Source: Gnetum montanum
Taxonomy: Eukaryota; Streptophyta; Gnetopsida; Gnetales; Gnetaceae
Direction: 5' to 3'
Assembly (NCBI GenBank): GCA_015680685.1
Contig: MNCI01007937.1
Coordinates: forward strand, 279,480 to 343,479
Length of the DNA stretch: 64,000 bases
Position numbers and translations under genes: made by a program. Positions 55,131 to 64,000 of the stretch are shown here, one piece after another. Each line of letters begins with the position of its first letter. Position 1 is the first letter of the stretch. The notes under the pieces are model-generated. The model ran no database searches. It saw nothing but the letters and a program-made list of their open reading frames with translations, and was not told the DNA's origin.

Positions 55131-56371
55131 CAAAACCAACCCTCTCTCTCATTACATTCAGAACATCAATATCTCAACTATTTAAAGTACTACACCTAGA
55201 TTTGTTCCACTCATAACTAAACCTTCCAGCCTTCCCAATGTGAACTGAAAACTTGAAAGGGAGGGATGAATAAATTCCCCAACTCGCAAGAAACACTTGT
55301 TACATAGAACATAAGAATTATGTGGTTCTCCAACTTGGGTACTCCATACTTGGAGGAGAGAATCCTTGCATACCTCTGGACTTTATTTCTTCCAAAAATG
55401 TGGTTTGAGGGAAACCACATCTTGTACAAACACTGAGCTCTTGCACTAGAGTGTTTTGTCGCCATGAAACCATTTAACCTCATATGGTCGCAACAAGCTC
55501 AATATGTGGTTTCAAGGATCCCACAACATTTACAAAATTGAGCTTTGCTTCAAAGTGTTTTGACATTGGAAAACCACTTAATCCCGTAGGATCCTGATAA
55601 GCTCAATACAAATGCCTTCTTGCAAGAAGCATAGTATCCTTGTAGGGCAACAAGAAAAGAAAAGTAATTACAAGGAGAGAGTGTAACTAAATTTACAAAT
55701 TCCTTGTACAATGAAGCACAATTCCACAATAAATATAACAAATGATGTGATAATTCAAGTACATAAGTACAACAATATAAGATAGAAAATGATTGCTTGA
55801 TGTTGACAATGCTTCCTTAATTCCCAAGAGTTTGAAGTCTTCTTATAGCATTAGAGTTTTTGAAAACACCTCAAAATTCATGCAATGGCTATTTAATGAC
55901 TAATGTAGATGCCTTCTTTGAGATTGGGACATATCTCTAAATTTAGCTTCAACTTTGGGAAGATGTATCCTTTCAAAATGGGATGTCTTTTGGGAGATGT
56001 CTTCTTTCCAAAGTAGACGTCTCCTATTTTTGGGAGATGTTTTCCTGTGAACGCACTTCTCTTGGCCAAGCCATCTTCTATTTCTTGAAGTTGTCTTCTC
56101 AACTTTTGATCTATGGTTTTTGAGGCTTTCTCTTATTGATTTAGTTTCCTCTTAATCCCTGTAGCATCTTCATTTAGCTTATAGTCTTTGTACTTGTCCA
56201 TGTTCTCATTTTGCCTATGAAGTGCCCTGCATCCTTGAGTCCTTGTCCATGATGTGGAGTTATTGTTCTTGTCTTGTAAATACAACATCCACAACAAACA
56301 TCCTTTATTCTCCATTTTCCTTAAGGTCTTGACATACCAAAAGGTCAATAATATTCCCCCTTTTGGTGATG

Positions 56372-57355
56372 TCCAAAACTTAAGAAAATGGGTTAGTCAT
56401 CTCCAAAAATCATTAAGTCATATATTTTCAATATTGCTCATAACACTAGTTTAAAATATATGTAGTAGATCCTAGTATTGCACTATTTTCCATGAATCAC
56501 ATCATACTCATGTCACATCACAATCACTATAAGCATAAATGATGTCCCTAATAGCATAATCAATTTCAATTTGAGCTATATATTTGATTGTCTATATCCA
56601 CATCATGATATTAGTAATAGTACCAAATTCTCATCCTTTTTGGACATCATCAAAAAGGAGTTGAGTAGAGCAACAAGATAGACCAAAGAAATGTATAATT
56701 ATCATCCAGGTAGTACCATACAAGAGTTTAGACATGAAATTGTATAAGAAAAAGTACATACATATATAAGGAATTTATAGAGCAGTCTTTTAGGTCAAGA
56801 GATAAAGCAAATTCTAAGATCATCACATTTTGAGAATACATAAGATACCATCCAACCATTTTTAGAATGTCATAAGAAACTTTCATGATGAAAAGTTGAG
56901 TACTTCTTGATGTAGTTCATATTAGTAGTAGAGGGCTTAAGTACTCTAAGAAGATATATTCATAGAGTTATAAATATTTACAAACACACTATTTTATAAG
57001 GTTGCCAAATTAAATTCCATTTAAGAGCTACCCTCTTAGTTAAAGATCCATAACTAATCTAAGCCTTTTAGTTTATGTTCAAGAGAATTTAAAACCAAAG
57101 GTTGATGTCTAAATTTTGAGTCTTGAAGAGCAAGTTGCCTATCTCTAAATCAATATGCCATTAGTAGCTAATATCTCATGATTCTATAATCATCTAGTAT
57201 TCTCTTTCTTTTGAAACATCAACAAAAGCATAAGGCATAGAAATTCTATGACAAGAAGAACATATACATGCACATCCAACAAGAAAGAGCAAAGCAATCC
57301 AACTTCTCATGCTAAATCTCATAAGAATAACTAAACATATCCTTAATAAGATGAC
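56372..57355. other. Non-coding interior of element E
   Basis: AT-rich, no pol domain or other gene recognised. Confidence 0.5.
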
Positions 57356-58223
57356 TGATGAGTGGCAAGGTACCCCTATGCCCAACCATACGAATCACAA
57401 AGTGTTCATGCATGATCTGGTTGAATTTCGTGGACTTTATCGTTTCCAATGCACTAGTCTTCTAGGAAGTAAATCTTGCCTTAAGGTTAATCGTTTTTTT
57501 CCCACTTACACTTGTGATGTACACCGGTATGGTTACATGTAATTGAGGCATCTAATTTTTATCATTTTGTATTTTTACGGTTGAATGTTCAAATGGAGAT
57601 AAAAGTGATTAGATTAACTAATTTAAAGTAACTAATTAACTAGCATTTAACTAGTCCTAAGATAAGCATCCGGTCTCACTTTCTGTAGACGTCCTAAACC
57701 CACGTATCCATTATTGGGCTACCAAGTGCCACGCTACTGGGTGTACCAAGCAATAACACTACTAGGATTACCAGGCAAATACATGTTACACTCGGAAGTG
57801 GTTGTACTTATGTGTGTAATCTATCTTGCTTAATTGCTTCATTAACTTAATTTTTGGAAAACATTTAATAAATTATTAAAAACATTTAATCAATAACTAA
57901 AAACATTAAATGCATCAATGAAATAATTAATTTATCCAAAGTGCTGCAAGGTTTATCAGAAAGCTCATCTTTATTACCACACACACTGTCGTGCTCAGGT
58001 ACAACAATGCTTGAATAAAGATCCATACACTCAATGACTCTTGCTGCAAGCACTTGAGAGAAAAATTCTAACTTTCAAATAGAAAAACTGCAAGAGCTTC
58101 ACTACAACTAAAATCTCTATTACCATAAATGCAGCTAGTAGGCATGTATTTATAGCTGAAAATAAACATTGCGTTGACAAGGCCTTATTGACGTAGCTAA
58201 TCGAACTACGACTCATCAATGAT
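57351..58223 (-). mobile_element. Solo LTR of the A/B/C family inside element E
   Basis: 57356-58218 (863 bp) starts TGATGAGTGGCAAGGTACCC and ends GACTCATCA, as in elements A and B. Flanks are ATGAC (57351-57355) and ATGAT (58219-58223), a 5-bp duplication with one change. No internal sequence is present, so it is a recombination product of a full element. Confidence 0.85.
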
Positions 58224-59320
58224 CATAAAAAAATTTGTATATAACCATGTAAATTTTAAATACCATCACCAAGAAAAACATCACGTGGTGAAATATCCAA
58301 AAGATATCTTGACCAAAATTAACTCATACTTTTACCTTAGATACTTTTCCATACTTTGAAATGAATAGTCCTCTTCTTGCTCATTTTTAGTTAAGGGTGT
58401 TGGAGTGAAAGTCTTGTTGCTTAAGTATCTTTTAGTAAGAGTCTCAAAAGACTCCCCCTACATTGGTGACCTATAGATGATATTTGTCGATGAGGTATAG
58501 GCTTCGCTTGCATCTGTGCTTGTATTTCTTTCTAGTTTCTTTCGTCATAATGCATCTATTATAGAGAGATTGGTATTCTCCTCATGAGCCTTTTAGGATC
58601 TCCATGTTGCATAGAAATTCTAAGATCAAGTATGGAGACTAAGAAAGAAAGGCCTTTCATTAGTAGTATCTTATGACAAAGATAGCAAATAATTCATATG
58701 CTCAAGGAATTCCTTTTGAAAAGTTTCATGAATTACATTAAAGGTACCAATTTAGACACTTCAATTATCATACATCAAAAATCTTCCAAACGAAATTGGA
58801 TTTCATGATTTTAGAGAGAAGTAACAATGCCATATCACAAGACATATAATGAAAATTCAACAAAAAGCTTTTGATCCATGAATTACATGTAAGGGTTTTA
58901 AATAACTTGAAACCAATACATTCTAGTTAAGAATCCAAAAGATGAATTTTCAATAAAAACTTTAAAAATGGCACAAGCTTCCATTCAACCATAAAAATAA
59001 ACTAATCACATCATGCTCATATATTCATAAAAAAGTAGCACAATCACATATACATAGGTGATAGTAATTTATCTGATAATCAAATATTTTAATAATGCCC
59101 CACCAATACCAAATATCTCCTTCTTCATATGTGCTTATCTTAACATTTGTAGAACATGGAGCTAATTTTCCATAGTCTTAAAAAAATGTAAGCACATATC
59201 AAAACAAATTAGTCTTTCTTGATCATTCAAATGACTTAAATGTCCTTAAAAAAATAAAGCATTTAAAAACTAACACAATTTCTAGCAAGAAAGGAAATAG
59301 AAACTTATCATAACTTACCT
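58224..59320. other. Non-coding interior of element E
   Basis: No frame or domain supported. Confidence 0.5.
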
Positions 59321-59329
59321 TACTTGCAA

Positions 59330-60975
59330 TTGAGATGTAAAAGACTAATGAAGTTTGAGATGAGGTCCTCTATCATGGAGTACTCTTATACCTTCTATAT
59401 CATCCATCTATTTAAGGAATTTTCTAATTTCCCACTCATCTTCATTTCTAGTAGTTGCTTCCTACAAAATGTCCTTACTAGGAACTTTTTGGCAAGACCA
59501 AGCATTAATGCTATTTTGATCAACATGAGGATAATCAAAGTTTTGTTTACTTCCATAATTTTTATAGACAAATAAAGTGTTTCCCTCATGAATGAGGTTA
59601 TCAAACTTGATTATTCTTGAGCTGGAGCTTGTATCCTCATGTGAGACTTTTTCAAAATCTTTATTCCTAGGCTATTTTCCATGAACCTCTCCTTCTTGAA
59701 AACCTCTGCATTCTTCATCTAAAAGAAGTTGTTGTTGAATCTCAGCCTTTATGTCTAATATTTCTTCTTTTAATTTGGTGTGAATTGCATAAAATATTCT
59801 ATTCATGTACTTCTTTACCTTCTTAAGTAGATAATGTAGAATGAGAATTTCTTCTCGTAATTCACTATACCTTTCGTCATACTTACCTCTTGGTTCATCA
59901 GTAACTTGCAGTGGATTTTCATTTGTGAGTGCCATGCATATGAGCTGAGAATCTTTTATGGAATCGTCTACTTCTTCTTTACTTTGCTCACCACCATCCC
60001 AACTAGTGTAGAAGTTGCTCTTTTTCATTTCCATATTAGTCCTTTCTATTCGTTACAACCTACCATTGCTTGGACATTCGAAGGCCACCTAGCCTCTTCC
60101 TCCACATACCCAACATTCTATTGGAAAACCATCAAAATTAGAATTTGAAAAATTGTTACCTTTATCCTTACCTTTAAAATTAAATTGATTGGGGATTGAT
60201 TGGTTGAGACTCCTTCACTTTTTGCAAGAATCTGTTGGACTCTTCTTGAAAGAAGAGCTATCTCCTCTTCACTACTCACATCTTGCTTAGTAGGTTCCTT
60301 TTCCTTGGAAGATGATTTTAGGGCAATGGGATTTTCTTTTATGACCCCTTTGCTTATGAGGTTGATTTCATAAGCAATAAGAGCACTTTGAGGCTCTTCA
60401 AATTTTAGAACTGAAAAATCTCTAATTTCCTTAATGGTTATAACCTTAGGTCTAAATTCAGGTTGGAGTGTTTGAATCACTTTTGTTATCACATCGCGTT
60501 CAAGCAAGTCCTTGCTTGTATCCCTAATTGCTACAACTAGATCATTTGCCCTAGAAAAATAGTATTTTATCTTTTCACCTTCTCTCATTTTAAGTTTGTC
60601 ATACTCACTTTGTAAGACCAAAAGTTTGGATTTTTTGACTATGGATGTGCATTCACAAGTAGCTTATAGGGTTTCACAAATTTCCTTAGTAGTTCTACAA
60701 CCAGTTACCCTATTAAACTTAGATTTATTTAATGCAAAATATAAACAATTTTTTACTTTGGAGTTGTACATGAACTTATCTCTATCTTCTGATGTCCACT
60801 TGCTCTGTGGTTTGAGGGCCTTTGTTGCATTTTCAACTAGTGATGTGTATCATTTGAGAATGGTCTCCCAAACTTCAAACTCCATTGATTTGAAGAAGCA
60901 TTGCATCCTTTCCTTCTAATAGGAAAAATCAAACCCATTGAACATAGGTGGCTTGGTGTACGATGTTTCCTCCAT
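59330..60975 (-). pseudogene. Copia-type gag (UBN2-like) of element E
   Basis: ATG at 60975 begins MEETSYTKPPMFNGFDFSY, the usual copia gag start. It is followed by the W..R..FF region, YTSLVENATKALKPQSKWTS, NSKVKNCLYFALNKSKFNRV and KMREGEKIKYYFSRANDLVV. Near 60090 another register reads CWVCGGRG-stop-VAFECPSN, a CCHC knuckle whose His codon is now a stop. A coiled-coil tail follows (60034-59672, KKYMNRIFYAIHTKLKEEIL). There are several stops and at least one frameshift. Confidence 0.8.
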
Positions 60976-62199
60976 ATTTCACTCTTGAATGTTAATGTTG
61001 TGCACAAGAGCACTAGGCTCTGATACCACTTGTGGACCAAGAATTTTGAAGAGGGGGATGAATAAGTTCCCCAAATCCCAAGAAATACCTATTACACAAA
61101 GCACAAGAATTATGTGGTTCCTCAACTTAGGTACTTCACACTTAGAGGGTAGATACCTTGCACACCTTCGAACTTTATTTCTTCCAAAAATGTGATTTGA
61201 AGGAAACCACATCCTATACAAGCACTTAGCTCTACATCGCAGTGTTTTGTTGCTACGAAACCTCTCAACCTTGCAAGGTCCTAACAAGCTTAGTATGTGG
61301 TTTCAAGGATCCCACAACCTTTATAAAATTGAGCTCCACTCTAGAGTGTTTTGACACTGTAAAATCACTGAATCCCATAGGATCCCAACAATCTCAATAT
61401 AGATGCCTTCTTGCAAGAATTACATCAACCTCACAGGGTAATAAGAAAAGAACAGTAATTACAAGAAGAGAGTGTAACTCTATTTAGAAATTACTTGTAC
61501 AATGAAGCATAATTCCACAATAAATCTAAAAAATGATGTGATCATTCAAGTACACAAGTACAACAACACAAGATAGACAATGATTGCTTTGATGTTGATA
61601 ATGCTTCCTTAATTCCCAAGAGTTTGAAGTCTTCTTATAGCATCGGAGTTTATAAAAATACCTTAAAATTCATGCAATGGCTATCTAAAGGCTAATGTAT
61701 ACATCTCCTTCAAGATTGGGACATCTCTCTTAATTCAACTTCAACTTTGGGAAGATGTATCCTTTTAGAATGGGATGTATATGGGGAGACATCTTCTTTC
61801 CAAAGGATATGTCTCCTATTTTTAAAAGACATCTTCCTATGAATACACTCCTCTCGGCCAACACATCTTCTGTTTCTTGGAGATGTCTTCTTAACTTTTG
61901 AGCTCTAGTTCCTAGGGCTTTCTCTTGTTCATTTAGCTTCCTCTTAATCCCTGGAGCATCTTCATTTAGCTTGTAGTCTTTGTACTTGTCCATGCTCTCA
62001 TTTTGCCTATGAAGTGCCTTGCTTCCTTGAGTCCTTGTCCATGACGTGGAGTTCTTATTTTTGTCCTGTAAATATAACATCCACAACAAACATCCTTTAT
62101 TCTTCATTTTCCTTAAGGTTTTGACATACCAAAAGGTCAAAAACCACAACCTTTGTTTCACCATACCAAATATTTTCATCTAATAATGTTAGCAATCCC

Positions 62200-63470
62200 C
62201 ATTCCATTTTTCCATCCTCTTTTCCACCTTTTAGAATTACCCATTCTATCCCTCAACCATAGCCCATCGTACGTCATTTCTAGTCTTTTCCACTTTCTGC
62301 TTCTACTCTGCAATCATTTAGCATTCCTCCAGCTACAATTATATTCTCTTTTCCAATATACCCATCCAATCTAATCTCTTTGGATGTACTTGCTCCTACA
62401 ATCTTTGAGTCCATTCCTTATGTGCGTCCTCCGTTAATATCCTCACTTGCTACTACACTTCCATCTATTATCATCTCCCTTGGAATAGATCCACATTGCT
62501 GGCATTACTTAATGACATGATGCTTCATCTTCAGAATAATGAAGACAAAATGACAAAGGCACTAAGCATGCAAGGAGATTCTTCCATTTCTTTAGATCGG
62601 TTCTTGAGTAATCCCATAAGCTCTGTAATTTCTTTACTCATCTTGTTTAAGGGGGTTTCTCTACTTACTTTCCCTAAGTACAACAACGAAACAAGAGACC
62701 CCATGAATCATGTGGTCACATTCAGGAATGAATATATTCTTCTAGCTTATTAGTCACACATTATGCTAAGATGCTTTTCAAACTCTCTTTTTGGAATAAC
62801 TTTGGAATGGTATAGGTCCCTAGCACATAGATCTATTACCTCTTTAGAGCAACTACTTATAGCTTTCATTGAATGGTTCAAGTTCAATGTGCCTCAAAGC
62901 ACAAGTATGATGTCTTTTATTACCATCAAACAAGCTTTGAACGATCCCATCAATAAATTCATTTCTTGGTGGATAGTGGCATCAATGAAATTGTCTTATT
63001 ATTTGGAGGAATGCCACTTGCAAGACATCTTAGAAGTTGTAGTCATTGATTACATTCAAAAAATGATGACTTGTCTTAAGCCTCACTCTTTGAATGATGT
63101 TTTTCTAACTATTAGACATATTGAAGAAACAACCATTCAATGCAACGGCTAGGAATTCATGTGAGTTTGTAACAAGGCTAACAAGGTAGCTAAACAAGAG
63201 AAGGAACAACCAACTTCTGTAGGTGTTTCTTCTTTCTATAAGGGACAAAACAATGCTCCTTCACTTGCTTCCTTTTTCCCTTAGTAATACAAGCCTCAAA
63301 GAAGTAGAGACCAATACACTAAGATACCTATGAGGTATTCTCTGCTTTTGAAAAATCTTCTTAGGGATGACCATCATAAGAAGAAACAGATTTGTAATTA
63401 AGCAAGAGCACGCTACCATCACGTTCAAATAATAGTTATGGATCTTTCTTAAATACAAAAAACCCTAAGG
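62200..63470 (+). pseudogene. Ty3/gypsy-type gag core
   Basis: From 62496 the frame reads FPKYNNETRDPMNHVVTFRN and, after one stop, MLRCFSNSLFGITLEWYRSL, AHRSITSLEQLLIAFIEWFK and DPINKFISWW. These are the conserved steps of the Retrotrans_gag domain (PKY.G..DP..H...F, F..SL...A..WY..L, SI.S...L...F...F). Later parts break down with stops. It is the probable continuation of the frame at 54574-55130, split by element E. Confidence 0.7.
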
Positions 63471-64000
63471 TGCCTAAGTGGCATTGTCATGACCTAGAAA
63501 TTTGCATAAATTTAATTATTTAATTTAATGTATATGATTAATTCTTTAATATTGTAAGATGCCTTATTACAGTTATTGTTGTTGTTAGTTTCATACATAA
63601 GTGAATGTAATATACTTGCTAGGGTAGTTTGTTAAAGTTTTGTATCTTTTAATTCACTACTATTTAAGCTTGGTCATAGAAATTTTGAATATTTTATGAT
63701 TAAATGTTAAAATCCAATTACCCTAGTAATTTTTTCTTTTATCAATTATTTTGTCTTTACATGTATTTGGCCAAATATACATCTTTCTTTTATTTGAGGA
63801 AGTACCTTAAGATGATGTTTTACCTAGAATTTGACCTTACCAATGTGTCTTGAATGTTCAAAAATGTAGATTTTGATCCATGGTTCACTAGAATCGGAGT
63901 TACAGTTATTGAGATATCACATTTTCTAGTTTGCTAAGATATTGTAAAAGATTTAGCATTTGAATGGGTGACCATGATAAGTAACATCTAGATAATATTT
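63471..64000. other. AT-rich end of window, nothing recognised
   Basis: No frame or repeat family is supported. Confidence 0.5.

Larger units (their letters stand above)
55239..62139 (-). mobile_element. Ty1/copia-like element E, gag-only, with 1109-bp LTRs
   Basis: LTRs are 55239-56347 and 61031-62139, both about 1109 bp and clearly alike (TGACCTTTTGG...CCACA on the sense strand). A TGGTATCAGAGCC primer site (tRNA-iMet, plus 61030-61010) follows the 5' LTR. The purine tract AAAAGGGGGAATA (plus 56371-56350) precedes the 3' LTR. Between them I find gag but no pol. Flanking 5-mers (CCCAA and AAAAC) do not match, so no target duplication is evident. Confidence 0.8.

Noticed and set aside
1-64000. 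CRISPR array, bacterial operon or prophage
   Set aside because: The spliced plant gene, LTR elements and tRNA-derived SINEs show plant nuclear DNA; no regularly spaced short repeat array exists.

Overview
The window is nuclear DNA of a seed plant: AT-rich, with spliced genes, long introns and dense nested LTR retrotransposons. The long introns (one of about 12 kb in a single-copy type gene) and layered old retroelements point to a large, repeat-rich genome such as a gymnosperm or a TE-rich angiosperm. I cannot name the species. One host gene is convincing; almost everything else is retroelement or tRNA-derived repeat.

Layout. 1-4713: LTR element A, plus strand, gag joined directly to its 5' LTR. 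4714-6199: repeat-rich spacer with tRNA-like repeats. 6200-15413: element C, minus strand, related to A, with gag, a retropepsin domain and a second ORF (ORF2), interrupted by an assembly gap. 15414-20972: AT-rich intergenic DNA with many tRNA-like repeats, a G-run tract and a 335-bp perfect inverted repeat bounded by single Ns that looks like an assembly error. 20973-38751: the host gene, minus strand, five exons, encoding a 709-residue ENTH/VHS protein matching plant MTV1 (the tepsin-like AP-4/clathrin accessory protein of trans-Golgi to vacuole sorting). Its second intron (24312-36409) carries a decayed Ty3/gypsy RT and integrase, an LTR with a tRNA-iMet primer site, and a complete small non-autonomous LTR element with a perfect target-site duplication. 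38752-43152: intergenic, with a clear SINE bounded by 14-bp duplications. 43153-51816: element B, minus strand, the best copy of the A/C family, with 819-bp LTRs, a 663-codon gag frame and a 927-codon ORF2 frame, inserted in an older LTR of its own kind. 53.7-64 kb: a Ty3/gypsy gag region (promoter with heat-shock-like elements) split by a Ty1/copia-like element (55239-62139), itself carrying a solo LTR of the A/B/C family.

The most interesting system is the A/B/C family. All copies lack reverse transcriptase, RNase H and integrase, yet share gag, a non-coding spacer, a 3' splice-site-like junction exactly before the ORF2 start codon, and a long ORF2 with an N-terminal globular region and coiled coil. 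The LTR promoters carry arrays of GATATC palindromes in 14-bp-spaced pairs, and a GATATC/TATA module recurs inside the element upstream of ORF2. Gag and retropepsin features suggest an Athila-like Ty3/gypsy origin, with ORF2 occupying the place of the env-like gene; that lineage assignment is inference.
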